Numbered from the stretch's first letter, positions 38,722 to 49,461 are shown. The stretch: 64,000 nucleotides of DNA from an uncultured Lachnospiraceae bacterium (GCA_950097145.1 CATNCF010000001.1:62001-126000), one strand, 5' to 3'. Numbers and translations are program-made. Notes: generated from the sequence alone by a model not told the origin.

Positions 38722-39507
38722 TTATTCTACCCCATGCAATATCTTTTCAATCTCTGCAATCAGCTTATCTTTCACTGCAGGTTTTAGAAAATATCCAGCC
38801 GGCTTTAATTTCAATACCGCCTCAATATTGGCTCTGTCATTGACTGCTGTCAGAAAAATCACTGGGATATCCTTCATCTCTCCATCTGCCCGTATCATTT
38901 CCAATGTCATTCTTCCGTCACAAACAGGCATTTCATAATCCAGCAGAATTAAATCCGGCCGTTTCTTGCCAATAGATGTCATAGCCTGCGCGCCGGAAAT
39001 TGCAATACTGACTTCATAATAATCTTCCAGCATAGCTTTCATCGTTCGAAGCGTCGTGCCATTATCATCTACCACCAGAACCCGTTTCTTATTGGATATC
39101 ATTTTCCGTTCTCTTTCTTCAGCAGCATCCCGTTCTACATCTGCCCGATCCATCCCAAGCCTCCGGCAGACTGCATCCATAATCAACGTATTCTCCACCG
39201 GACGGATCAAATTTTCAAACTGCCCGTCCTCATAATATTTAAAGAAATTGCTGCTTTCCTCCTTTGTGCCTATAGTCAGCACTGGAATTTGAGAATATTG
39301 GTCACTTATCATAAAAAACATGGATGTGTCAATGTCATATGCGCCAATCAAACTTATCAAAATCAAATCAGGATTAACTATTTTTACCATCCCTTCCAAA
39401 ACACTTGCATTCTCTGAACAAAGCTGTACATGAAAAAACTGCGATAAAAAAGCATTTGTTTCCTTCATCACACTGTTGAGCTTTCCTATCAATAAAATTT
39501 TTCTCAT
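38722..39507 (-). CDS. Response regulator with two receiver domains
   Basis: Second REC RVLVVDDNGTTLRTM...LILLDYEMPVCDG...IFLTA...LKPA; first REC-like domain lacks the phospho-acceptor Asp. Confidence 0.88.
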   Translation of the reverse strand: MRKILLIGKLNSVMKETNAFLSQFFHVQLCSENASVLEGMVKIVNPDLILISLIGAYDIDTSMFFMISDQYSQIPVLTIGTKEESSNFFKYYEDGQFENLIRPVENTLIMDAVCRRLGMDRADVERDAAEERERKMISNKKRVLVVDDNGTTLRTMKAMLEDYYEVSIAISGAQAMTSIGKKRPDLILLDYEMPVCDGRMTLEMIRADGEMKDIPVIFLTAVNDRANIEAVLKLKPAGYFLKPAVKDKLIAEIEKILHGVE

Positions 39508-39521
39508 TTCTTATCCTCCAA

Positions 39522-42500
39522 TCACTGATTTCTCTTTTCCATCTGTCCAATCAGCAAATCCGCAAGCCGGTCCGCTTCCTCTGGATCTAAATTTGTCACC
39601 GATTCTGCAAGCTTTTGAATGTTTTCATTTATCTCTTTTGGATATTCATATGCCCGTAATTGCTCCACCAACTGGTCTGCCCGGTCAATATCCATCTCCT
39701 GTATACTGACCCGCACCATCTCCACCAGAGCCTGCACCACAGAATAATCTGCTATTTCTTCTTTTGCCGTAGTTCCAATACCAAAAACGCCCTGCAGTTT
39801 CTCCCGGTAACTGCGCCATTCCTCTAAAAATGATGGTGTGATGGACATGATTATTTCTATTCTACCACTTTTTGCCGCATATTCCAATATCTTTGCCACA
39901 CCAGATAACGGCATAATTCCCACTGTTGCCGCCAGGCTTTTCATTGCATGTACCTGAATACGATATGCGTCTAACTGCCCAGGCTCTGTAATACGCCCAT
40001 ATGCCTGTTCCAAATGTTCCGCAGAAGAATCAAGCTGTTCATAAAATTCCTTTACGGTATACTCCAACAATTCCAGCTCCGGCAAATGAAGCCACGCATA
40101 CTGCCAATCCAGCCCGTCCACCATCGGCAATTCTTCCAGTAAGTGTTCTGGCGTTCCTATCGGCTGTGCAGAAGACGGCCCTCCTTCACAGGCAGAAGCT
40201 TCCAGTAACAGTTCATCCGGCAGCATGGCTTTCATCATATTCTCAAGTTTTTCCGGTACAATGGGTTTTGACAGGAAATCATCAAATCCTTCTGCTAAAT
40301 ATTTTTCCTTCGCACCGGACACCGCATTTGCAGTCAGCACAATAATAGGCGTATTCTGACATGGGAAATCTGTAAACTCTTTCATGTGATGAAGGGTTTC
40401 GATTCCATCCATCTCTGGCATCATATGATCAAGAAAAATCAAGTCATAATGATTTTTCTGTACTAATTCCAAGCACTGGGCGCCTCCCTCTGCATCCGTC
40501 ACCTGAATCTGAGTCTCCTTCAATAAATTGCGGAACACTTTACGATTCACCGCATTATCGTCTACCACCAGTACATTCGCGTCCGGGGCGCAGAACTTTG
40601 TGCCATAATTATAATTCTCAGCCATTTGACGCACCCTGGATTCAAAATCTCCAATGGGCGTCTCATCCATAATTTTTTGTTCCAGCTCAAAATAAAATTT
40701 AGATCCTTTTCCATAAGTACTTTCTACCTGAAGCCTGCTGCCCAAAAGTGCAAGAAGCTGTATCGTAATGTTCATACCAAGCCCGGTCCCCTCAATGTTG
40801 CGGTTTCTGTCTTCCTCAATTCGCTCAAACTCCGCAGACAATTTGGGCAGATCCTGTTCTTTAATACCGATTCCTGTGTCTTCCACTTCAAACTTCAGTA
40901 CTGCCGTATCTTTCTCCCTTCGGCAATATACCCGAAGCCATACAGAACCCTCATGGGTATATTTCACCGCATTCGTTAAAATATTTGTCAATATCTGGCG
41001 GATGCGCACATCATCTCCGTACATGCGGGACGGAATGTCATGATCCACCTCTACTCCCAGCTTGACATCTTTGTCTTTTGCCCGCTGAGAAGCCATATTG
41101 ACCAAATCATGAATCATGCTGCTGAAATCATATTCCACTGGAACAATCTCCATTTTCCCAGAATCAATTTTAGAAAAATCCAGAATATCATTAATCAGTG
41201 ACAGCAATGTCTGCCCTGCCATATATATATCCATGGCATAATCCTTTATATTCTGCTCCCTCGATTCACGGAGAATCATCTCATCCATACCCAGCACTGC
41301 GTTGATAGGGGTACGGATTTCATGAGACATACGTGCAAGAAACTTTCCCTTTGCTTCATTCGCTGCCAATGCCTCCTGCCTGGCGGCGTCCGCATCCTTT
41401 TTTGCCTGTATGAGCTGGGTATTCTGCTGCTTTGCCACCTTTACCTGTTCTTTCAAAAGCTTCGCGCTTTCCTCCGCATTCGCCCGGTATTCTTTGGAAA
41501 TGCGCAGCGTATGCATAACAGCCATTACAACACTAAACACCGTCATACTATATTGTCCTGCTGTATTTGCATGGGCATGGTGAAAAAATGTATTCATAAT
41601 CACATTTGCTGCTCCTCCTGACAGCAGCACCACCATGGACAAAACTGACAGCCATGTCTGATAACTTTTGTGCCTGTAATCATACTGAATCAGGCTCACG
41701 ATAGCAGCCACACAGATTACACCCACTGCCGCCGCAGATATATTTACCATATCCGCCAAATGACGCACTCCCAGATTATGTAACGCAATCTGTACTACTG
41801 CATTCATTATCATCAACCATAACAATACAGAAAAACGGCGTGGATAAACGGTATGCAGATTCCGTTCAAAATACAGTGTTAAAAACATAGGTATCAGCAG
41901 TACTAAATATTCCTGCATTTCATATGCTTCGTGCATATTATAGATAATGTTTAAAGTATCTGTTCCTATAAAGCAGTAAACCCCAGCCGCCAGCCCTGTC
42001 AGCCCCAAGAAAAATTCTCCCCGGACTGGCTGGCGTGTGTACCGGCGTATAAGGGCAAGCACAAACATGATAATTGCCATAAAAACTATCAGAAGGCAGC
42101 ACCCAATGTCTGCGACGTTACTTCCAACCACATTGATAATCACCGCGTCACGGGTCTCAATTTTTACATCTCCAAGACCCGCCGCAGTGTTTAGGTTTAT
42201 AGGGCGCAGCACAATCCACAGTTCCCCATCTTCTAACACTTTGGGAATATCCACAAAATTTTCTTTTTGAATATGCATTTTTCCATCTTCTTCCATGGCA
42301 TACTGATAAATAACTTCACCATCAATAAACACATATACCATTACATCTTCCGAAGAAAAATTCAGCGTCAGCCCCGCATATTCCATTGGCAGTACATTTT
42401 TGAATACCATAACCGTTCCTGGGCTGTTATTTCCCGCATATGGCAGATTCACCTGCTGGCATTTACCTTCTGCCAATGCCTCTTTTACCAGCTCCCGCAC

Positions 42501-42704
42501 TTTTCTTTCGTCCTGATACTCTGAATCTGTTATACCAGCCCTCTGGATTGAGGCCATTGTCCAATCCTCATTATAAATATAATTATACTGCTGCGGGAGC
42601 ATACCTAATCCATCTTCTTCCTGTTGATATTGAAAGAGCGCAATTATCATAAAAATAAGTATAAAAAGAACTGAAATCCCTGTTATCTTTCTTAAACTTT
42701 TCAT
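39522..42704 (-). CDS. Hybrid sensor histidine kinase (7TM sensor, HisKA, HATPase, REC, HPt)
   Basis: FLARMSHEIRTPINAVLGMDEMI; VEDTGIGI; GTGLGM; VLVVDDNAVNRKVF...LIFLDHMMPEMDG; HPt-like AYRIQVHAMKSLAATVG. Confidence 0.95.
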   Translation of the reverse strand: MKSLRKITGISVLFILIFMIIALFQYQQEEDGLGMLPQQYNYIYNEDWTMASIQRAGITDSEYQDERKVRELVKEALAEGKCQQVNLPYAGNNSPGTVMVFKNVLPMEYAGLTLNFSSEDVMVYVFIDGEVIYQYAMEEDGKMHIQKENFVDIPKVLEDGELWIVLRPINLNTAAGLGDVKIETRDAVIINVVGSNVADIGCCLLIVFMAIIMFVLALIRRYTRQPVRGEFFLGLTGLAAGVYCFIGTDTLNIIYNMHEAYEMQEYLVLLIPMFLTLYFERNLHTVYPRRFSVLLWLMIMNAVVQIALHNLGVRHLADMVNISAAAVGVICVAAIVSLIQYDYRHKSYQTWLSVLSMVVLLSGGAANVIMNTFFHHAHANTAGQYSMTVFSVVMAVMHTLRISKEYRANAEESAKLLKEQVKVAKQQNTQLIQAKKDADAARQEALAANEAKGKFLARMSHEIRTPINAVLGMDEMILRESREQNIKDYAMDIYMAGQTLLSLINDILDFSKIDSGKMEIVPVEYDFSSMIHDLVNMASQRAKDKDVKLGVEVDHDIPSRMYGDDVRIRQILTNILTNAVKYTHEGSVWLRVYCRREKDTAVLKFEVEDTGIGIKEQDLPKLSAEFERIEEDRNRNIEGTGLGMNITIQLLALLGSRLQVESTYGKGSKFYFELEQKIMDETPIGDFESRVRQMAENYNYGTKFCAPDANVLVVDDNAVNRKVFRNLLKETQIQVTDAEGGAQCLELVQKNHYDLIFLDHMMPEMDGIETLHHMKEFTDFPCQNTPIIVLTANAVSGAKEKYLAEGFDDFLSKPIVPEKLENMMKAMLPDELLLEASACEGGPSSAQPIGTPEHLLEELPMVDGLDWQYAWLHLPELELLEYTVKEFYEQLDSSAEHLEQAYGRITEPGQLDAYRIQVHAMKSLAATVGIMPLSGVAKILEYAAKSGRIEIIMSITPSFLEEWRSYREKLQGVFGIGTTAKEEIADYSVVQALVEMVRVSIQEMDIDRADQLVEQLRAYEYPKEINENIQKLAESVTNLDPEEADRLADLLIGQMEKRNQ

Positions 42705-42826
42705 TTTTTCATCCTAATCTGTATATTTTACTTGAAACCATCACTTCTTGGCAGGAATCTGGCATAAATAAAAAGGAAAATACCGCAGCCTTTCGCTTGC
42801 TTTCACATTCTAATGTCATATTATTA

Positions 42827-42961
42827 CTCCGGCGGTTAAATGTCGCTCAGCAATCTGTTTTGCAATAGGAAGGCCAAGACCTCTGCCGCTTTTGTTTCCA
42901 AATTCACTTAAAATTTTCGCTATTTGTGCGTTATCGTCTGCAAATTTTTTATCTATTCCAT
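42827..42961 (-). pseudogene. Histidine kinase C-terminal fragment
   Basis: Minus translation DNAQIAKILSEFGNKSGRGLGLPIAKQIAERHLTAGVII*: G2-box remnant without the rest of a kinase. Confidence 0.6.
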
Positions 42962-43287
42962 CCTCCATTTCAATCTGTCACCCTGTAATACATTCCCTAC
43001 CTGTCTTTATTATATTTTATCACAAATATGCCCACATAAAAACACAATTTTTCCATAGTCTGCCTGTATGATACAACTAATATAAAAATACATGAGGAGG
43101 TTTTCACAATGAAAGATGTAAAACGCAAATTACTGATTAGCGGCTGTCTCTATGCTTTCAGCCAGCTCCGCTGCCACTGTAATGGCTTCTGGCTATCAAA
43201 CGCCTGTTGAAACGGCTGCTTTCCTTACTGGAAAAGCTGTATCAGAAAAAATCAAGAAAGATTTGATACTGGCAAAAAAATTTGCAG

Positions 43288-43330
43288 TGGAGGTGGTGAT
43301 ACATATATATCACCACCTCCATTGTATTGT
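43288..43330. terminator. Perfect inverted repeat, terminator-like
   Basis: TGGAGGTGGTGAT-acatatat-ATCACCACCTCCA (13-bp stem) then ttgtattgt. Confidence 0.6.
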
Positions 43331-43363
43331 ACTATCTATTTCACGACGGCCCCATTTTACAAA

Positions 43364-43438
43364 CTCCCCGAACAGGGCTAGAATCAACAACAACTTGATT
43401 AACAGCCGAGCGCTCTGCTAACGGGCGCACACACCGAA
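43364..43438 (-). pseudogene. Degenerate tRNA-Asn-like sequence (anticodon loop CTGTTAA)
   Basis: Minus strand GCCCGTTAGCAGAGCGCTCGGCTGTTAATCAAG...GATTCTAGC...CGGGGAG; broken stems. Confidence 0.5.
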
Positions 43439-43452
43439 AGCAAATCTGCTTG

Positions 43453-44673
43453 TTATTTCTTTCTTATAGTCCGGTAAAGGATCGTCAGAATAATTCCTAT
43501 AATATTCAATCCGCAGGCAATCAAAAAGGCATTCTGGTAAACCCCTGTCGACGCATAAACACCGCGCATGATCTGCGGTCCAAAATAGCCTGCAAGCGCA
43601 AATCCAATGAACATAATCCCATAATTCACACTGTTATTACGCACGCCAAACTGGTCTGCTGTGAATCCCGGATATACGCCCATAAAGGATCCAAAACTAA
43701 CTCCAACAATACAAATTCCAATATAAAACATCATCTGCTGTCCTGTTCTGGAAAAATACAAACAAAACATTCCTGCAATGCACAAAATGCAGGCTGTCAT
43801 CAGCGTATTAATCCGGCCGATTTTATCTGATATGTACCCCGCGGCAATTCGCCCCAAAGCATTAAAAAGGGCAAGAATTGATACTGCCGCGCTCGCTGCA
43901 ATAGCAGTCATCCCGACCATCCCCTGTGCCATGGCCGATGCCTGGGAAATAACCATCATGCCACTGAATGCTCCGCTGGTAAGCAGAAGCAGCATAACAT
44001 AAAAGATTGGCGTCTTAATCATCGCTTTCCAATCCATATCTGCCGTACCTTCCTGCGCTGCAGGAGGATTGTATCCTGTCGGCACATATCCCTGCGGACA
44101 CTGTTCCAGGAAACATGTGCTGATTAAAATAATAACAAGGAAAACAGCCCCAACTACTTTAAATGCAAGCGTCGCGTCCCAACGGTTTACAATCACAGTT
44201 ACAACCGGAGGGAGAATAACGGAACTCATTCCATATACGGCAGTCGTAATTCCACCGATTAAACCCCGCTTATCTGGAAAATATTTCACGCTGGTAGATA
44301 TGGTTGCCCCATAAGCCATTCCAAGTCCCAGTCCTGCAATCAGCCCATAGCTGACAATCAAAAATGAGACGCTGGATGCAAAACCGGAAATTATCATTCC
44401 TCCACCAAACATAATACCGCCCAGAGCAATTACTTTTTTCGGTCCTAACCTGTCATTCACTGCCCCGCCTGAAATCATGGTAATGGGGCTTACTGCATTC
44501 GCTATCGTATATACAATAGCAAGATCACCGGACGTTACATTCTTCCCAAGAATACTGCTAAAATGTTCCGCCATGGAGGATGCAAATACACTCCAGGCAT
44601 ATATGGAGCCCAAACACAAATTGATCAGACATGATGCCGTCAATATAATCCATCTTTTTTTATCTAAATTCAT
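43453..44673 (-). CDS. MFS transporter, oxalate:formate antiporter-like (OFA) family
   Basis: RWIILTASCLINLCLGSIYAWSVFASSMAEHF...; 12-TM pattern; GGAVNDRLGPKKVIALGGIMFGGGMIISG. Confidence 0.92.
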   Translation of the reverse strand: MNLDKKRWIILTASCLINLCLGSIYAWSVFASSMAEHFSSILGKNVTSGDLAIVYTIANAVSPITMISGGAVNDRLGPKKVIALGGIMFGGGMIISGFASSVSFLIVSYGLIAGLGLGMAYGATISTSVKYFPDKRGLIGGITTAVYGMSSVILPPVVTVIVNRWDATLAFKVVGAVFLVIILISTCFLEQCPQGYVPTGYNPPAAQEGTADMDWKAMIKTPIFYVMLLLLTSGAFSGMMVISQASAMAQGMVGMTAIAASAAVSILALFNALGRIAAGYISDKIGRINTLMTACILCIAGMFCLYFSRTGQQMMFYIGICIVGVSFGSFMGVYPGFTADQFGVRNNSVNYGIMFIGFALAGYFGPQIMRGVYASTGVYQNAFLIACGLNIIGIILTILYRTIRKK

Positions 44674-44691
44674 TGCCTATTCCCATCCTTT

Positions 44692-46639
44692 TTAAATGTC
44701 CAATGCAGCATAGTAACCCCAATATACAGCATTTGTGATGGTAGACACTTTTGCTGCGTCGCCAATTACCCTTACAAAAGGCGCTGCATCTTGCAGTTCC
44801 ATAACAGCATCCCCACGCGAACGCTGGCCTAAAGCGCATATTACTGTTCTTCCAGGAACAAGATGTTTACTGCCATCCTTGTCTTCACAAAGAATCCCTT
44901 CCGATGTGACTTCCAAGCCCTTATATCCGGTATATACGGACACATATTTCTCAATTTCTTTCAAAAGAAGCGGACGATGGCGTACGTTTGCATCCGGGGC
45001 AAGCTCGTCACGCATTTCTACCAGACAGACTTTTTTCCCTTCCATACCCAGATGAACCGCACATTCACAACCGGCGAGACCGCCGCCAAACACGACTACT
45101 TCATCGCCGACCTTTTTCTTTTCCAGATAATAATTATTGACAATTACCACATTGTCCCCATTCAAACCAGGAATCGGCGGAACCAGCGGCATGGAACCAA
45201 CCGCTATAATCAATGCATCCACATCCTCTTTTTCTACATATTCCTTTGTAACTTCTGTATTCAGACGGATTTCCACGCCTGCTTTTTCTGCCAGAAGCTT
45301 ATACGTACCGGCCAGCTCATACATTTCATGTTTAAAGGGAAGAGCCTGTTCACTCTTCAAAATACCGCCTACTTCTGATTCCTTTTCACATAAAATGACC
45401 TGATGCCCCCTGCGCGCCGCCGTATATGCCGCATACAATCCACCTGAACCGCCGCCTGCAACAAGCACTTTTTTCTTCTCCGACGCCAAAGCGATATCCG
45501 AACCTTCCATTTCCCGTCCAATCAACGGATTTACCGTACATCTTCTAGTGGAGGTAGCAGCTCTCTCCGCCATACAAGTAAAGCAGCGAAGACATTTGAC
45601 AATCTCATCATCACGGTTCTCTACAACTTTTCTGGGCAGGAACGGATCAGCCAGCAGTGCCCTGGCCATATACACAATATCAGCCTTCCCGCTAGCAATG
45701 ATTTCTTCCATCTGTTGCGGGTCATTTAAACCTCCTATTGTAGCAACTGGTATAGATACATGCTTTTTGATTTCCGCAGCCAAATACACGTTGCATCCAT
45801 GCTCTTTAAACATCGATGGATGCGTATCTCCAAATCCTCGCTGGTATGTACCGGCAGATACATGTAGTAAATCAATATAAGGCTCTATCTGCTGCGCAAT
45901 CCTACAACCTTCTGCAAGATCATAACCCCCTTCAAACAATTCAGAACCGCTTAGGCGAAATTCAATCGGAAATCCCGGACCTACAGCCTTCCTTATGGAT
46001 TTCAGTATTTCTATTGCTAACCGGCAGCGGTTCTCAAGGCTCCCGCCATATTCATCCGTCCGCTTATTAAAATAGGATGAAAAAAACTGATTCAGCAGCC
46101 AGCCGTGCCCTCCATGTACCATAATCATTTCAAATCCTGCCCTTTTCGCAAGACCTGCCACTTTTCCATAAGACTCTACAATCTCTGCAATCATTTCTTT
46201 TGTGAGCGCTTTTACCTCTACGCCGTCAGAACGAACAACGTCGCTTGCTCCCCACTGATTCATAGATTTCTGTTTCGTTTTATCTGTCATATAAGTCCCT
46301 GCATACATACCGGAATGCGATAACTCTAGACTTGGCATAGCTCCATGGCGACGGATTGCATCCGCTGTATATGTCGCTGCTGCAAGAGAGTTTAGCACCG
46401 CTGTATCCAAATGGTATGCATGGGAACCATCCGTCTTTGGATGAACCATACATTCACTAACAGTGACAGCCGCAGCGCCGCCTTTCCCCCTCAATTCATA
46501 AAATGCAGTTGATTTCGGCCCAATACACCCATCATTGGAAATATCTGTGCCCCCCCATAGGCGCAGAAAACATACGATTTCGAAATGTCACTCTGCCAAT
46601 CGTAATAGGACTTGACAAATGCGGAAATTTTCGCTCCAT
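44692..46639 (-). pseudogene. NADH:flavin oxidoreductase / 2,4-dienoyl-CoA reductase-like (old yellow enzyme + FAD/NAD domain), frameshifted at a G7 tract
   Basis: N-term MERKFPHLSSPITIGRVTFRNRMFSAPMGG ends in a frameshift; deleting one G gives ...APMGGTDISNDGCIGPKSTAFYELRGKGGAAAVTVSE...; Cys cluster CLRCFTCMAERAATSTRRCTVNP; FAD VLVAGGGSGGLYAAYTAARRGH. Confidence 0.85.
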
Positions 46640-46766
46640 ATAATTTTTCCTCCTCTTTCCTGACATTGTTATTTTCTTTACAATACCAGAATAACAGCAA
46701 AAACAGCTGTTATCTATCACCAAAAAGATAACAGCTGCCAACAAATTGTTGATATATATTTCTATC

Positions 46767-47627
46767 TTAAAACAGATCAAGTAACTTACTTATCACTTTT
46801 TCTTTTTTGTGGTCTTCCCTGCACACAATGAATATTCTCCATGAAAAAGCATCCTTGAGTTCAATGCGGCGTATGCCATCCATGCTTATATCATTTTTAT
46901 GAATATTGGTATCAATCCCAATTCCCATCTTTTCCCGGCAAAACCGATAAATTAACTGACTTTCCATCGTCTTAATTTGAATCAACGGAATAAATCCAAA
47001 GTCTTTGCAGCGCCCAACAAAACTATGGTAGCAGTAAAACTTTTCATTAAGGGTAATCAACGACTCATTTCGCAAATCACCAATTGACAAAACTTTCCTG
47101 TCATACAGCGGATGCCCTTCATACACCAAAGCATCCATCCCCCTTTGGAACACTTCCCTTGCATATAGGCCTTCCCGTCCAATACTGCCAATTACAAACC
47201 CTACGTCAAGATCCTGCTGAAAAACCTTATCCATCACACCTTGGTTATCCATTTCTTCCCACTTGACTTGTATGTCAAGATTTTCTGTTTTAAATTGTTC
47301 CAGCTTATGAAACGGAAAAACATTTAATACCCCGCAGGAAAATCCAAGCCGCAGTTCTCTGTCCATCCGTTCAATACGATGAATTCCAATTTCTATATCT
47401 TCTAACTTTTCCAACAATTCCCGACAATTTTCATACAAATAGGAGCCACTTGCTGTTGGACACAGGCCCCTTACAGAACGTTCAAAAAGAGGCACTTGCA
47501 GTTCTGCCTCCAACTTTGCAATAATTCTGCTAAGCCCCTGGGAACTGATAAAAAGCTGCTTTGCCGCTTGATTAATTCCCCGCTCTTCATATACACGGCA
47601 AAAATACCGAATATCCTTTGTATCCAT
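46767..47627 (-). CDS. LysR family transcriptional regulator
   Basis: MDTKDIRYFCRVYEERGINQAAKQLFISSQGLSRIIAKLEAELQVPLFERSVRGLCPTASG. Confidence 0.95.
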   Translation of the reverse strand: MDTKDIRYFCRVYEERGINQAAKQLFISSQGLSRIIAKLEAELQVPLFERSVRGLCPTASGSYLYENCRELLEKLEDIEIGIHRIERMDRELRLGFSCGVLNVFPFHKLEQFKTENLDIQVKWEEMDNQGVMDKVFQQDLDVGFVIGSIGREGLYAREVFQRGMDALVYEGHPLYDRKVLSIGDLRNESLITLNEKFYCYHSFVGRCKDFGFIPLIQIKTMESQLIYRFCREKMGIGIDTNIHKNDISMDGIRRIELKDAFSWRIFIVCREDHKKEKVISKLLDLF

Positions 47628-47708
47628 AATTACTATCCTTCCAAAAGTCAAATACAAGGAACAAGAATCACTTCCGCAACCCCTACGTCCGCGAGATTCC
47701 TTTTTGAG

Positions 47709-47786
47709 CTCCCCGAGCTTGGCTCGAACCTGCAACAACTCGGTTAACAGCCGCATGTTCTGCCAGCGGGTGCGTTCACACACGAG
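47709..47786 (-). pseudogene. Degenerate tRNA-Asn-like sequence (anticodon loop CTGTTAA)
   Basis: Minus strand CGCTGGCAGAACATGCGGCTGTTAACCGAGTTGTTGCAGGTTCGAGCCAAGCTCGGGGAG; tRNA-Asn core without a matching 5' acceptor strand. Confidence 0.55.
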
Positions 47787-48168
47787 AATTTTATTTTTCA
47801 AAGAAATGCATCATAATATTTTACTATTAGAAATCTGAATCCCGATTAGCATTGCAGGCCAGCTTACCATTTTATCCATTTATTTACCACCACTACAATT
47901 TTTTCTCTTGCCTTTGGATCAGCAATCTCTCGGCCAACTCGTGGATATCCGGCCTCTCTGTTTCTTGGCGGATTAATCAAAGAGTCGAACGCTATCTCAC
48001 CATTATCAAAATAAATATTCATTCCATATAGATATTTCTGGTTTACATAATTTTTTTCAAAAGCATCTGTTCAAGATCCGAATACAATATCAGCAGCAGC
48101 TTTCATCAAATATCCAAGTACTACAATAATTATAATCCATCCTCCGTTTATCTTCAATCAATTTTATG

Positions 48169-48246
48169 TTTTGGAAATAATTTCAAATCCTGTTTTTTCA
48201 TACATTCTCACAGCATAGTTTGCTTTTTGCACAGCGAGTGATCATT
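48169..48246 (-). pseudogene. GNAT acetyltransferase C-terminal remnant
   Basis: Minus translation SLAVQKANYAVRMYEKTGFEIISKT*: GNAT motif B-like end without the rest of the gene. Confidence 0.55.
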
Positions 48247-48374
48247 GATTCAGGTGGTACAGACACTTCCTCCGGCACAAAGATAGCATTATACAAAAAT
48301 CTTGAAGTAAGCTCTCTTCTCCCTCTAATAGTGTTCTTATACTATAATTCATAATTCCCGCTCACAATTCCGAT

Positions 48375-48656
48375 TTACAGCAATAGTTTATCCACCTGCC
48401 AGATTATTTCTTGCTCAGATATATCATATGGCATTGGGTCAATATCTTCAAAACACTCATTTGAAGCATAAGAATGATTATCAGTCCACTCTAATACCCA
48501 AAAGTCTGTCAAGGCAGATACTTTAAAAAATTCTCCATTCATTGTCCAGCAAATACCTGACGGGTTTAATTCTAATTGCTTTGCTCCAAGTTCACGGAAC
48601 CTATTTTCAACAACTGCTTTTATATCTGCTTTTTTCATAAGCAACACCTTCCACAA
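48375..48656 (-). CDS. Hypothetical protein, 93 aa
   Basis: ORF with plausible start in operon-like spacing with the downstream-transcribed XRE gene. Confidence 0.55.
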   Translation of the reverse strand: MWKVLLMKKADIKAVVENRFRELGAKQLELNPSGICWTMNGEFFKVSALTDFWVLEWTDNHSYASNECFEDIDPMPYDISEQEIIWQVDKLLL

Positions 48657-48663
48657 CTTACGA

Positions 48664-49173
48664 TTATCCTTGTTTTTTCATAAGTCGATGTTTGAATGCC
48701 CGAATCCTTGTGCCAAAGCGGCTTGAACATAACAAACCCACCAAAAGCATTCCGACTGCAAATCCCTGTACAATATCCAATCCTATCACAACTGTTGAGT
48801 TATTATATAGGCTTGTGTCTTTGATAATGATATAGGCTAACACTAGAAGCAATGCTATTCCATTACATATGCGTACACGCTTACTGTAGCGTTCCGCTTC
48901 TGTATTTGTATAATCTACTGCCCGCAATACAGTTTCTTTCATTTCTTTATCCATATTCTCGCTTTTCCTTTCTCCATTTAGGATTTCCCGCAGGTCAACT
49001 TCATAATAATCTGATATTTCGATCAATATATCTAAGTCTGGCATATTGTTGCCGTTTTCCCAACGAGATATTGTTCTGTTTGATACATGAAATTTTTCCG
49101 CAATTTGCTCTTGGGTAAGTCCTTTTTGCTTACGGAGTTCTTTTAAGAATTTTCCGATTTTTTGTTGATTCAT
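48664..49173 (-). CDS. XRE-family HTH regulator with C-terminal TM segments
   Basis: IGKFLKELRKQKGLTQEQIAEKFHVSNRTISRWENGNNMPDLDILIEISDYYEVDLREILNGE. Confidence 0.92.
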   Translation of the reverse strand: MNQQKIGKFLKELRKQKGLTQEQIAEKFHVSNRTISRWENGNNMPDLDILIEISDYYEVDLREILNGERKSENMDKEMKETVLRAVDYTNTEAERYSKRVRICNGIALLLVLAYIIIKDTSLYNNSTVVIGLDIVQGFAVGMLLVGLLCSSRFGTRIRAFKHRLMKKQG

Positions 49174-49461
49174 TATTTTCCTCCTTTCAGAAAAATCCTA
49201 TCAAAACTGCCTGATAAAGAACAGGACATAAAGCGAGAAATGCCTTACTTTACTACACGACAAGGTGTGTCTGCCACTAATTCTTCGTGCATTTTCATTT
49301 ACCGCCGGATTTGAAGTTATCGAACTGAACATCAAATCCAGTATTTCACAGGCTTATCTTTCAAAAGTTCTCTCCAATTCTCCATTTTTTCACCTGCCTA
49401 AACAATCCAGAATTTGCGGCGCAGGAAACGCTTTCATCAGCGTTTCCCTAAATGGAACATA

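Noticed and set aside
43152-43421. 89-aa plus ORF 43152..43421
   Set aside because: Runs through the perfect inverted repeat and the tRNA-like remnant; better explained as a frameshifted small secreted peptide followed by non-coding sequence.
49425-49450. Hairpin GGAAACGCtttcatcaGCGTTTCC near the end of the 49462..50190 gene
   Set aside because: No U-tract on the relevant strand; too weak to call a terminator.
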